A DNA stretch of 51,879 nucleotides, from positions 1-51,879 of IMG/VR virus record IMGVR_UViG_3300042691_041667; one strand, 5' to 3'. The DNA is from a virus. Of the stretch, positions 28,861 to 37,325 are shown one piece after another. A program made the position numbers and the translations under genes. The notes beneath the pieces were generated by a model that saw only the letters and a program-made list of their open reading frames with translations, searched no databases and was not told the DNA's origin. How positions within the stretch are numbered: the first letter of the stretch is position 1; the number at the start of each line of letters is the position of its first letter.

Positions 28861-31110
28861 CTAGCTCAGGCGGTAGGTAACAAACGTGTTGGCAGCAGTG
28901 CGACGAGAAGCAAAGCGACCTGACGTGCCAGTGGCAACAGAACCAGAGCCAACGATGGTGTGAGCAGTGGCAGCTAACACTCGCACCAAGCTGGGTCCAG
29001 TATTGATGACACTCCACTCAAAGGTGAAGTTTGTGTAGAGTCCGCTAAAGCCGCCTTCAGTGTCAGTGCCAGTAGGCAATGTCATGTCAGTCGCTGCCGC
29101 TGATGTGCTGGTGACAATGCCAGTCTTGAGGTTTGCAACTGTAAGAGTCGCAGTGGCGTTTACTGCTGCTGGAGAGGCTTGGTTGTAACCCTGCACGCCA
29201 TCGTTAGTAATCCTCATCCGCTCCGTCGGAGAACTTGCCCCGTCGGCGGTAGTGGAGAACACTAGGCGGCCTGGCATGTCATTAGCGCCAGGGGTTCCGT
29301 CTACAAAAGCGGAGATAGATGCACAGGAAACCAGCTCAGATCCATCTGCCGCCTGGAATGAAACTGCTCCAACTTCGTTTCCACTGCTAACAAGGGCATT
29401 CCCGCCCACAGAACCAGAATTAGTCCTACCAAGAATCAAGAACGGCGCCTCGGTGCCATCTGCTCGGTTGGATACGATTGAAAAAGACGCCCCAGCGGTT
29501 CCAGTTCCTTCTAGTTGGAGGGCAGTTGCCTGGGCAGTGTTAAAGAAATTGCTACGCGCACTAGACGTACCAACTAAGAGCCTGCCGTTGGAGTCGATGC
29601 GGGCATACTCGCTGCCACCAGTAACATTACGGAAGCGATGATTAGTGCCGTCATACACAACGTCACCATTCCTATCCAACTCGATATTTCCACCCGTACC
29701 GCTTGCCCCACCTGCCTGAAGCACAACAGTTGTGTTACTTGAGTCCGCTGCGCCAAACAAACGAAACGAGCCCGAGTTAGAGCTGAGACGTATATTGCCG
29801 TTGACTTCAAGGGCTTCGCCAGGGCTCGTAGTGCCAATCCCTACGCGGCCTGAGGCGTCGATACGAAGACGCTCAGCCCTATTGGTGTAAAAATTAAGAC
29901 TTGTAAAACCGCTTAAACCAACTGAAAACGACTCTGCGGATGGTTGAAAAGTGAGGCCATAGTCAGCGGTTACATTGCCACCGGGTGGCGTGAAATTACT
30001 GGACAAATCAAATCCAATCCTGCGCCCTGCAACTTGCTCATCAATTTCAATGTTGCCACCAAAGACGGACAGTTTTTCCCCAGGTGAACTAGTCCCTATG
30101 CCTACGAGCCCTGCCGAGGTAATGCGCAGTCGTTCAATACTGTTGGTTTGAAAGTTAAGATCTTTTGCTCCTTGGCTTTGAATATAGTTAAGGGTACTGC
30201 CTGCTCCTATATATAGTGCTCCTGCTACGGCAGCATCATCTCTTGTAAGAGCAAGAACGGGATTGACTCCTGTTCTGCGAACGTCAAGAATTTCAGCAGG
30301 GTTATTAGTCCCCACGCCCACGAGTCCTGAGCTGGTTATACGCAGGCGTTCGGTGCCGCCGGCAAAGAGCTGAACATTTCCACCCGTCCCAACAAGCTGA
30401 CCGATTTGCAGGTTGCAGTTATTGTTTGCTGTGAATAACCGTGCATTCGTATCAGTGCTGGCATCAAGAACGTAAACACTGCCTGTATTAGTCGTGTTGC
30501 TGATGCTTAGCTGCCCGCCTTCTCCTCCTGTCGCGCCAAGAGTTAGAGATCCGCCAGTTGCGACGATGTCCCCATTTGCATTCACGACCAGCCTTTGAGC
30601 CCCACCAGTGCTGATGGCTAGTTGGTCTGCGCCGGGTGAATAGATGCCGGTGTTTGGGTCCCCGTTAAAACTAATAGATGGGCTACTAGCAGTCCCACTG
30701 GGAACAGAAAGGCTAGAGCTAAAAAAGCCTTGGCTGCCACTGATGGTACTAAATAAGCCAAGGTCGCCAGAAATAGTGGCGCCAGAAATACTAGTTGTAA
30801 AAACGCCAGTAGCTGTAGTAAGAGTCGTAAATTGACCAGACGTGCCAGTTACCGTAGCACCAGAGATCCGGCTTGTAAACGTGCCAGAAACACCTGTGAT
30901 GTTGGTGAATTGTGCAGTACCACCAGTGATAGTGGTAAATTGACCCGCATTACCAGTGACGGTAGCACCAGAAACACTGGTTGTAAAAACGCCGGAAACA
31001 CCAGAAATTAACGGTGAGCCGGATATTGCAATACCACTAATAGCAACGCTGACATCACCTGTTGCGGTGTAGTAAGTTAAAGTGTCAGCTTTAAGAATTC
31101 CGTATGGCAT
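28861..31110 (-). CDS. Repeat-rich tail fibre with conserved C-terminal part
   Basis: The 749-residue protein starts MPYGILKADTLTYYTATGDV and has an N-terminal region (about 30-130) of short repeats such as SGATVTGTSGQFTTL. The central part has several repeats of the type ERLRI(T/D)SSGLVGIGT(N/S)SPGE (near 255, 330, 415), typical of trimeric beta-helical phage fibres. The C-terminus (ESFSVGLSG... to TAANTFVTYRLS) ends in an aromatic Arg-Leu-Ser tail, as in other cyanophage fibres. It probably contacts the host surface. The downstream gene is a small acidic protein. Repeats make recombination with the adjacent fibre likely. Confidence 0.8.
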   Translation of the reverse strand: MPYGILKADTLTYYTATGDVSVAISGIAISGSPLISGVSGVFTTSVSGATVTGNAGQFTTITGGTAQFTNITGVSGTFTSRISGATVTGTSGQFTTLTTATGVFTTSISGATISGDLGLFSTISGSQGFFSSSLSVPSGTASSPSISFNGDPNTGIYSPGADQLAISTGGAQRLVVNANGDIVATGGSLTLGATGGEGGQLSISNTTNTGSVYVLDASTDTNARLFTANNNCNLQIGQLVGTGGNVQLFAGGTERLRITSSGLVGVGTNNPAEILDVRRTGVNPVLALTRDDAAVAGALYIGAGSTLNYIQSQGAKDLNFQTNSIERLRITSAGLVGIGTSSPGEKLSVFGGNIEIDEQVAGRRIGFDLSSNFTPPGGNVTADYGLTFQPSAESFSVGLSGFTSLNFYTNRAERLRIDASGRVGIGTTSPGEALEVNGNIRLSSNSGSFRLFGAADSSNTTVVLQAGGASGTGGNIELDRNGDVVYDGTNHRFRNVTGGSEYARIDSNGRLLVGTSSARSNFFNTAQATALQLEGTGTAGASFSIVSNRADGTEAPFLILGRTNSGSVGGNALVSSGNEVGAVSFQAADGSELVSCASISAFVDGTPGANDMPGRLVFSTTADGASSPTERMRITNDGVQGYNQASPAAVNATATLTVANLKTGIVTSTSAAATDMTLPTGTDTEGGFSGLYTNFTFEWSVINTGPSLVRVLAATAHTIVGSGSVATGTSGRFASRRTAANTFVTYRLS

Positions 31111-31137
31111 CAGTAACTATCAACCTTTATTTCTAGT

Positions 31138-33120
31138 TTAATCTAAGATTTTCCAAGTTGAACCAGATGGAACCGTTACAGTGCTCCCAGAAGCAATTTC
31201 AACCGGTCCAACGGATAACCCATTATAACCAACGCCAATGGCATAGTTAATATCAATAACAATTTTAGTTTCCGCGATTGCGTTAGTGACAAGAGTTCCT
31301 GTTGTGGTAGCGACAGTCCATGTGGTCTGTCCATTTCCAAGTGTTGTCAGTACATAGCCTGATGTACCAGGGGATGGAGGGAAAGAAAACTGGTTAAAGG
31401 GACGTACATCACCTGCGCCGGATGCAAAGACAACCCCGCCCGCAATGTATGTGCCTCCTGTAATACGAACAAAAGTACCTGTGCCAACGCTTAGGCTATT
31501 GCCTGTGATTGTCGCCCCAGAAAGATTGACGTATTGGCCGCTAACTGTTGCAGTAGAACCAAATAAACCAGTGGCACCTGTAATTGTTGTACCAGAAACC
31601 CTGGTGAAATTACCCGTACCTACTGTTTGAACAGCAAATAAACCCGTAACTCCAGTCAGGGTACCGCCTGAGGCATAGATAAAGTAACCACTACCAACGT
31701 TTAAAGTACTGGCATTGACGGTGTTGCCTGTAACTGTTGCCCCGCTCAACAATGTTGTAAAAACACCAGTGACCCCAGTAATGGAGCGCCCCAAGAGCAC
31801 GTCACCAGTTACTGTTGGAGCATAGACAATTGTGTTTCCGTAAATACCATTACCAGTAACACTGTCAAATAAAGCAGTCGTACCGGTTACTGTTGAACCA
31901 GAAATTGTTCCACTGACGGTAAAACCACTGACAACAACTCCCGAACCGCCAATAAACAAATCGCCACTGGCAGAAAGATTACCAGTAGTTGAAATTGTGC
32001 TGACGTTAATTTGGTCTGTAAAAGTACCTGTTGCTGCCGTCAGGGTTGTAAATAAACCTGTGACGCCAGTAATAGTCTGACCGGATAAACGGTTTGTAAA
32101 CGTACCGGATACGCCAGTAACGTTTGCAAATTGAGCCGTATCGCCGGTAATTGTTGCACCAGAGAGGCTAGAGCTAAATGCCCCAGATACCCCCTGAACT
32201 TGAGCAATGTTACCAGTAAGTGCAGTAATCGTTGCACCAGAAACACCAATAGTTCCTGTGACGTAAGTGGCCGTCAGACTGGTGAATTCGCCAGTTCCTC
32301 CCGTTACTGTTGCGCCAGACAGGTTAACAAATTGCCCAGTGACACCATTGAGTTGTGTGAATTGTCCTGTTACACCTGTAATAACAGCACCAGACAAGCG
32401 CGTTGTGAATGTCCCAGAAACACCTGTGGTATTCGCAAATAAAGCTGTGTTGCCAGTAATAGTTGCTCCAGAAAGTCTTGAGGTAAATGTTCCCGAAACT
32501 CCTGTTAAGTTTGCAAAACGTGCAGTGTCTCCTGTGACAATGGCCCCAGAAACACTGGTAGTAAAAATCCCCGTTGCACCCGTGATCGAAGTGGCGTTAA
32601 TAGCAATAGCATTAACAGTATTTCCGGTGATGGTTTGACCGGTAATTCCACTAGCGGCAATGGTGTTTCCAGTAATAGCTCCACCACTAATGTTGGTGGA
32701 AGTAATGGAATCAAATGCTGCGTTTGGCGCCTGAAGCGAAACAAAGTATCCGTTGTTTCCGTTGACATTAAAGCCTTGGATGCTTTGGCCTGTAATGGTA
32801 GCGCCACTGATTGTTCCAGTAACAGTCAGATTGCTGATCGCTAATGCATTAAAAGTGCCTGTGCCAAGGACACTTAAATTCCCCCCAACAGTCGTATTAC
32901 CGGATACGTTTAAATTATTGGTTACCGTTAAAGCGGTAACAGTACCGCCGGTGAGCTGTAGGTAATAATTATTAAGATACGCCCGATGCTCTTGTACGGT
33001 AAATTTCTTATTTTTTAAACCTGGATCAACTTCGCTTACATGAACAATAGTAAATAAATCGGCATCGGCGATGTCGATCGAAGTGATTGCAGGTAAATCT
33101 GAGATCCGCCTATTGGCCAC
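31138..33120 (-). CDS. Repeat-rich tail fibre or fibre connector
   Basis: The 660-residue protein opens with a conserved cyanophage fibre N-terminus (RRISDLPAITSIDIADADLF and VQEHRAYLNNYYLQL), which probably attaches to the tail. From about residue 70 to 600 it consists of degenerate repeats of about 15-26 residues: GVTGxFTT.LSGATITG..., each starting with a Thr/Gly/Val turn. It ends in a strand-rich unit (SGSTVTVPSGSTWKILD). It lies 27 nt upstream of the second fibre gene on the same strand, and the two share the repeat type, so they likely form one long fibre. DNA repeats of the same period are visible. Confidence 0.8.
   Translation of the reverse strand: MANRRISDLPAITSIDIADADLFTIVHVSEVDPGLKNKKFTVQEHRAYLNNYYLQLTGGTVTALTVTNNLNVSGNTTVGGNLSVLGTGTFNALAISNLTVTGTISGATITGQSIQGFNVNGNNGYFVSLQAPNAAFDSITSTNISGGAITGNTIAASGITGQTITGNTVNAIAINATSITGATGIFTTSVSGAIVTGDTARFANLTGVSGTFTSRLSGATITGNTALFANTTGVSGTFTTRLSGAVITGVTGQFTQLNGVTGQFVNLSGATVTGGTGEFTSLTATYVTGTIGVSGATITALTGNIAQVQGVSGAFSSSLSGATITGDTAQFANVTGVSGTFTNRLSGQTITGVTGLFTTLTAATGTFTDQINVSTISTTGNLSASGDLFIGGSGVVVSGFTVSGTISGSTVTGTTALFDSVTGNGIYGNTIVYAPTVTGDVLLGRSITGVTGVFTTLLSGATVTGNTVNASTLNVGSGYFIYASGGTLTGVTGLFAVQTVGTGNFTRVSGTTITGATGLFGSTATVSGQYVNLSGATITGNSLSVGTGTFVRITGGTYIAGGVVFASGAGDVRPFNQFSFPPSPGTSGYVLTTLGNGQTTWTVATTTGTLVTNAIAETKIVIDINYAIGVGYNGLSVGPVEIASGSTVTVPSGSTWKILD
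31400..32830 (-). repeat. Degenerate tandem repeats within the tail-fibre gene
   Basis: Many copies of a degenerate unit (plus-strand fragments such as CCAGTAATAGTTGCTCCAGA and CCTGTAATAACAGCACCAGA) recur at variable spacing of about 45-80 bases. They encode the Gly-Ala-Thr-Ile-Thr-Gly repeat. Similar units continue at 30780-31010 in the neighbouring fibre gene. They have no constant repeat or unique spacers, so they are protein-coding repeats. Confidence 0.7.
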
Positions 33121-33173
33121 CTATATGCTCGCAAACCTTATAACTAAAATTATAGTTTAGGTTTGTCGTATTT

Positions 33174-33515
33174 TTATTTGACTCTGATCTCCACTTGAGG
33201 TAAGATGCGAGCCCCTAAACCCCACAATGCTTGTACGCCGGTAACCAAGCCGCACGCAAGCAGTAAAGCCAGCAAGATTTCGGCGACTGTCAGGTTGCGT
33301 TTTACATAAACAACCTGAGGTTGAGCAGGTGGCGCTGGGGGTTGGAACGAAGGGAGAGGCGACACCAGGCGCTGGGGCTGAGCTTGTTGCTCTGCCATGG
33401 TTTGCGCAATCGCACGTTCACGAGCCATCGCTTTGAGCATTTCAATTTGCTCAGTGGACAGCTTTTGCGGAGCTGGGAATTCAGGAGGCATACTACCAGG
33501 AACTTGCTCTTCCAT
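33174..33515 (-). CDS. Single-pass membrane protein with proline-rich cytoplasmic part
   Basis: The 113-residue protein has a charged helical N-terminus (STEQIEMLKAMARERAIAQT), a proline/glutamine-rich linker (LPSFQPPAPPAQPQVVYV), then a membrane helix EILLALLLACGLVTGVQALW at about residues 79-98, and a short basic end. It is upstream of the fibre genes on the same strand. Tail-associated or lysis roles are possible; no family is recognised. Confidence 0.6.
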   Translation of the reverse strand: MEEQVPGSMPPEFPAPQKLSTEQIEMLKAMARERAIAQTMAEQQAQPQRLVSPLPSFQPPAPPAQPQVVYVKRNLTVAEILLALLLACGLVTGVQALWGLGARILPQVEIRVK

Positions 33516-33568
33516 AACCTAACAATTTTGTTGTAAATACCCTAGCATTTAGCCAAAACAATTGTTGT

Positions 33569-34051
33569 ATGGCCTACGGGATCAGAAAAGGACTTGAAGA
33601 TGTTGCCTACGAATTGAAAGGAATTCGCAACATCCTCGCCAGTCTATGGGCCTTGCAAGAAGGTGCCGGTGACAAGGGCAGCACAAATCCTGAGATGTAT
33701 GCAGATGAGTATATCTCAACCGAGGAGTGCGCCAGGCGTTTGTCAATTTCTGACCAAACGATCAGGAATTGGATTGCCCTGGGGAAAGGTAATAAAACTG
33801 GCAAGGGCTGGATTGAAGGTATTCATTACGTCAACGTCAATCCCTCTGCAGAGAAAAAGAATCGCCTGCGCATCCCATGGAACCAACTGGTGCGTTCCTT
33901 TGCGCAAAATCCTGAACTAAGAACTAAAGACTATAAGGTTCAAGACTCCCACAGCTACCGGACAAACAAACATTCGATTGACGCCTACCTCGCCTCCTTA
34001 GAAGAAACCCCAGATGCAGAAAACGACAATACCCCTGGCGCATCGATTTGA
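33569..34051 (+). CDS. Helix-turn-helix DNA-binding protein (excisionase-like)
   Basis: The 160-residue protein has a central winged-helix-like motif: YISTEECARRLSISDQTIRN at about residues 48-67, then WIALGKGNKTGKGWIEGIHY with a basic wing, and RLRIPWNQLVRSFAQN. This order matches excisionase/MerR-like HTH domains that read an operator or att-like site. The N-terminal 40 residues are helical and may dimerise. It is the first gene of a plus-strand cluster with overlapping members ending in the methylase-like and dCTP deaminase genes. Its end overlaps the next gene by 38 nt. Confidence 0.65.
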   Translation: MAYGIRKGLEDVAYELKGIRNILASLWALQEGAGDKGSTNPEMYADEYISTEECARRLSISDQTIRNWIALGKGNKTGKGWIEGIHYVNVNPSAEKKNRLRIPWNQLVRSFAQNPELRTKDYKVQDSHSYRTNKHSIDAYLASLEETPDAENDNTPGASI

Positions 34052-34502
34052 AACGTTTGACATTGAAAACGTAACGATCAAGAACCACAAGGAACTGCTG
34101 CCTGCATCTTTGTGTCTGCAGGTAGAAAACTTTCTTCCTCCAGAGGGATCGTTCGATGACGGTTGCTTACGTCGTTACTTGGAAGTCGTAAAGACGTACG
34201 AAGAGGAGGACGTTAACTCCAGTATGACACTGGCAAATAGGTTGCGTGTTGCTTTCAGTGACATGAGCCCAGATACGATCTGTACCAAGTTCCCAGCAGC
34301 AGAGCTGGCCTTGAAACGAAGGCTTCGATGCGTTGCCGAGTACTTGATACGGTCTGGTGAATTTGACAAGCTAAGGGACGAAAACGGAAAGTTAATTAAA
34401 AAACGCGGCATCCTTGGAAAATTGGTGGTAATCTATCAACCACTACCCAAGCTCCAAGAAGTCTTACACAAACAAGGATTGATTAAAAATGAACAGGCGT
34501 GA
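34014..34502 (+). CDS. Hypothetical 162-residue protein
   Basis: The protein begins MQKTTIPLAHRFETFDIENV and is helical, with DGCLRRYLEVVKTYEEEDVN, AELALKRRLRCVAEYLIRSG and a basic end (KLQEVLHKQGLIKNEQA). No enzymatic motif is seen. The overlap with the HTH gene and with the next gene points to coordinated expression. No family is recognised. Confidence 0.55.
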   Translation: MQKTTIPLAHRFETFDIENVTIKNHKELLPASLCLQVENFLPPEGSFDDGCLRRYLEVVKTYEEEDVNSSMTLANRLRVAFSDMSPDTICTKFPAAELALKRRLRCVAEYLIRSGEFDKLRDENGKLIKKRGILGKLVVIYQPLPKLQEVLHKQGLIKNEQA

Positions 34503-34875
34503 AAAGTTAATTGGTCAAGCCCTTGGACCTGACATCAATGACACAAAGGTAAAGATGCTGGACGCCACTGTCCGCATCATCTTGGGTGACATGGGTGAGC
34601 ACTACTACAAAATGTGGGAAGTGGAGGGGCCAGGGGTAATGGTCTTTCAACCGAAGAACAAAGAACGTTCAATGTTCTTTTGGACCTTAAAAGAAATCCA
34701 TGCGGCCCAAGAAAGTTGTGAAAGTTCCAACGATGGTGACATGGCAGAAACATTTCGTCGTATCTTGACAGCTGCGCAAAAGATTGATCCGATGGAAAAG
34801 GCGGGCTATGTCATCGCTGATAACGAAGGCATCCGTTATTTTGAAATTGACTACAACCAAGCAACCAATCAGTAA
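34489..34875 (+). CDS. Hypothetical 128-residue protein
   Basis: The protein starts MNRREKLIGQALGPDINDTK and has a mixed alpha/beta pattern, with EGPGVMVFQPKNKERSMFFW and a helical part AETFRRILTAAQKIDP before GYVIADNEGIRYFEIDYNQA. It overlaps its neighbours by 14 and 1 nt. No family is recognised. Confidence 0.55.
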   Translation: MNRREKLIGQALGPDINDTKVKMLDATVRIILGDMGEHYYKMWEVEGPGVMVFQPKNKERSMFFWTLKEIHAAQESCESSNDGDMAETFRRILTAAQKIDPMEKAGYVIADNEGIRYFEIDYNQATNQ

Positions 34876-35462
34876 TGGCAATTACGAAAAGCGGCATGCG
34901 CCGTGAAGATCTGGAGCTTGTTACAAATGCAGATCTGGTAGCAGCCGCGCATGGTTTGATGGGGAAAATTGATCTTGATGTAGCTAGCTCTGATTTTGCA
35001 AACGAATACGTCAATGCAGAAAACTACTTCAAGCCAAGTGACGATGGCTTGAATGACCAAGAGTGGTTCGGCAAGGTTTACTTGTTCCCTCCCAGCGGTA
35101 CATACTTCTGGGACAAGCAGAACGCTCGTTGGAAGATGACAAGGGCCTGTTCGGCGACCTTGACTTCTTCTCATGCGGTTTGGTTCCGAAGGCTATTCAA
35201 AGCCTGGTACCACAACGAAATTGAAGAAGGTCTTTACTTTTCCAACTGCCCTGACATGTTTCGTTACGAGCAGCGGCTATTCGATTTTCCAGTGTGCATC
35301 CTTAGGACTGTTCCAAACCTTGTCGCACGCACAAGCGAGGGTGTCAAGAAACATAACACCTGCACTTCCTTCTTGGTTTATCTGCAACCAAAACGGGATG
35401 TCGAGAAAGCAACCCAAAGATTTATCGACATTTACGCGGAAAAAGGCCGTGTTCTTTGCTGA
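34875..35462 (+). CDS. Dam-like adenine methyltransferase family protein with altered catalytic motif
   Basis: The 195-residue protein resembles phage DNA N6-adenine methyltransferases (Dam family): KIDLDVASSDFANEYVNAEN corresponds to the segment before the SAM-binding region, and DGLNDQEWFGKVYLFPPSGT matches W-x-G-x-V-(W/Y)-(L/V)-N-P-P-Y-G. The catalytic NPPY is replaced by FPPS, so activity is doubtful or changed. The C-terminal part (CPDMFRYEQRLFDFPVCILR) fits the family's last strand region. Start and preceding stop overlap (TAATG). It could still bind SAM or DNA, or be a recent loss of function. Confidence 0.55.
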   Translation: MAITKSGMRREDLELVTNADLVAAAHGLMGKIDLDVASSDFANEYVNAENYFKPSDDGLNDQEWFGKVYLFPPSGTYFWDKQNARWKMTRACSATLTSSHAVWFRRLFKAWYHNEIEEGLYFSNCPDMFRYEQRLFDFPVCILRTVPNLVARTSEGVKKHNTCTSFLVYLQPKRDVEKATQRFIDIYAEKGRVLC

Positions 35463-35494
35463 ATCACCTATATTGAAAAAGCTTTAAAAAGTCT

Positions 35495-36082
35495 ATGAGC
35501 GTTCTCTGCGACAAAGAAATCCGCCTGCTTGCGGAAGAAGACGAGATGATCGTTCCGTTCCAGGATCGTCTAGTAAGCAAGGAGGATGGTCGTCGTATCT
35601 TGAGCTATGGCCTTAGCTCTTATGGGTACGACATTCGCCTGTCCGCTGAGCAGTGTTTAATTTTTGGACGCATCTCAGAGGGTGAATGCGATCCAAAAGA
35701 TTTCAAGCCTGAGATCCTGACCAAGGCTCAGCTGATGGAGGACGAGAAGGGCAAATATTTCCTGCTGCCTCCCTATGGTTACTGCCTGGGGGTAGCACGT
35801 GAGCGTCTTAAGCTGCCTCGTGATGTGACCGTGGTAGCGGTTGGTAAATCTACATATGCTCGATCAGGCATCCTGGTGAACATCACGCCAGCAGAGAGCG
35901 GGTGGGAGGGCTACCTTACGCTTGAGATCAGTAACTGCACTGGTCTGTTCAACCGTATCTACGCTGACGAAGGCGTCACCCAACTCCTTTTCTATCGCGG
36001 CAACCCTTGCGAGGTGAGCTACCAGGACAGGAAAGGTAAGTATCAAAACCAGGCCCCTGAAGTTGTCTTCAGCAAGGTCTAG
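35495..36082 (+). CDS. dcd: dCTP deaminase
   Basis: The 195-residue protein has the dCTP deaminase/dUTPase fold. Conserved parts are LSYGLSSYGYDIRLSAEQ near residue 37, VGKSTYARSGILVNITPAES at about 115 and GWEGYLTLEISNCT at about 136, with the catalytic glutamate in the last of these, and YADEGVTQLLFYRG. It converts dCTP to dUTP and ammonia, feeding thymidylate synthesis for phage DNA. The length is normal for bacterial Dcd. It follows the methylase-like gene by 32 nt and is likely in the same transcript. A bifunctional dCTP deaminase/dUTPase cannot be excluded. Confidence 0.9.
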   Translation: MSVLCDKEIRLLAEEDEMIVPFQDRLVSKEDGRRILSYGLSSYGYDIRLSAEQCLIFGRISEGECDPKDFKPEILTKAQLMEDEKGKYFLLPPYGYCLGVARERLKLPRDVTVVAVGKSTYARSGILVNITPAESGWEGYLTLEISNCTGLFNRIYADEGVTQLLFYRGNPCEVSYQDRKGKYQNQAPEVVFSKV

Positions 36083-36601
36083 TTAACCAAAGGAGTCACG
36101 CCAGTTATATGGTTTGCCTGACCTTGGCTGAGGCCCATTGGGATAGTTAATACTACCCCGAGCACCAGGAGCCTCACCAAGGCTTGGCAATTCTTGACCA
36201 CCGAACGGATAACCAAACGAACGAAAGTTTGTCATGACGGAATTTCGAGCGGTTTCATTACCAATTATTGGCCGCTTAATATTCTGTTGCTGTTGGTATT
36301 TACTTGACAGTCGCGTAGCTTTTATTGCGTTCCCAAGGTAATCTTTTTTCTCAATACTCTGTTGATCTTTTGGATAAGAAAATTCCTTTCTGTTGATAGT
36401 ATTGTCTACACTGCTTCTCTCTTCTGGATCTAAACGACGCAAGTCAACAGAATATTGACGCTCTGGAGTAATGTCTGATATCTCACCACCAGAAGAACCA
36501 GAGTCTTGTCGTGGGTCGTACTGCACACGCCCTCTATAACCAACCGGCGTATCCACTGGTTGGTTAGCTTTTTCGGCGCGAGGATCATAGAATCTTGCCA
36601 T
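36083..36601 (-). CDS. Hypothetical disordered protein
   Basis: The 172-residue protein starts MARFYDPRAEKANQPVDTPV and is polar, rich in Gly, Pro, Arg and Ser, with RPIIGNETARNSVMTNFRSF and a glycine-rich end. It is probably disordered. It abuts dcd tail to tail with no gap. No family is recognised; virion or scaffold roles fit the composition. Confidence 0.5.
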   Translation of the reverse strand: MARFYDPRAEKANQPVDTPVGYRGRVQYDPRQDSGSSGGEISDITPERQYSVDLRRLDPEERSSVDNTINRKEFSYPKDQQSIEKKDYLGNAIKATRLSSKYQQQQNIKRPIIGNETARNSVMTNFRSFGYPFGGQELPSLGEAPGARGSINYPNGPQPRSGKPYNWRDSFG

Positions 36602-36642
36602 GTTAATATTGTAATCGAGGCAATTTAGGCCAAGATATTCCC

Positions 36643-36999
36643 ATGCATAACTCCGCTGACTACCGCGACGGTCTCGGCCAAAACATTATCGATGAGGTCA
36701 TGTGTCGTTGTCTGAACCAGGCGACATTTGGCACTGAGCTCGACAACGAAGAAAATGACGTGCCATTATATGATCAGTACAATCGCGGACTTACGCTATG
36801 CGAAGAGGGGATGCCACGGCAAAGCCTGGAACTCGAGGGGGCACGGCCTGGACTGACGAACTACATTCCGTCGATGGAGGAAGCACTGGAGATGTACCCA
36901 GCTTCATCTCCACGTCCGAAAAGTTTAGTGATGGACTTGGGCTCAGCACCGGAGATGGAACTACTTCTTTCTCAGAAAAGGCGTGGTTTGAGCCGGTAG
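36643..36999 (+). CDS. Hypothetical 118-residue protein overlapping the DUF3310 gene
   Basis: The frame begins MHNSADYRDGLGQNIIDEVM and is plausible up to about residue 60. After position 36798 a second frame with the DUF3310 gene is open in parallel for 200 bp, and the end here (ASSPRPKSLVMDLGSAPEME) looks less gene-like. Either both genes overlap, or ribosomes change frame from this gene into the DUF3310 frame. Confidence 0.45.
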   Translation: MHNSADYRDGLGQNIIDEVMCRCLNQATFGTELDNEENDVPLYDQYNRGLTLCEEGMPRQSLELEGARPGLTNYIPSMEEALEMYPASSPRPKSLVMDLGSAPEMELLLSQKRRGLSR

Positions 37000-37325
37000 G
37001 TACCGACGACACCATTCAACTTTTTGGCGCCTCAGCTGTGGAATGCAAGGACGGCGTGTGCCCTGTGCCCTGGGCAGTTAAGGAAGAAGCTCCTGTTGTT
37101 CTGCCGGATACGGTGAACCATCCGCCGCATTACACAGATGGTGGCATCGAATGTATTGAAGCAATTGAAGCGGCTTTAACCAATGAAGAATTCCGTGGTT
37201 ACTGCAAAGCAAATTGTTTGAAATATATCTGGCGTGAGCGCCACAAGGGCAATACAGAATCACTGAAGAAGGCTCAGTGGTATCTGAGCCGCCTTATTCA
37301 ACTAGACGAAGCTCAGAACGGCTGA
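36798..37325 (+). CDS. DUF3310 family protein
   Basis: The 175-residue protein has an acidic, serine-rich N-terminal half and a conserved C-terminal domain. NHPPHYTDGGIECIEAIEAA at about residue 106, then YCKANCLKYIWRERHKGNTE and LKKAQWYLSRLI match DUF3310, a small domain common in phages that is often annotated as nucleotide kinase-like. The domain is intact. The N-terminal half overlaps another frame from 36643. The true start may be downstream of 36798, though no ATG is present before the domain. It overlaps the minus-strand gene at its end by 13 nt. Confidence 0.75.
   Translation: MRRGDATAKPGTRGGTAWTDELHSVDGGSTGDVPSFISTSEKFSDGLGLSTGDGTTSFSEKAWFEPVGTDDTIQLFGASAVECKDGVCPVPWAVKEEAPVVLPDTVNHPPHYTDGGIECIEAIEAALTNEEFRGYCKANCLKYIWRERHKGNTESLKKAQWYLSRLIQLDEAQNG

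Noticed and set aside
30780-32830. Regularly recurring short motifs that look like a CRISPR array
   Set aside because: The motifs vary in sequence and spacing, there are no unique spacers of constant length, and they translate into glycine/threonine repeats of tail fibres on the minus strand.
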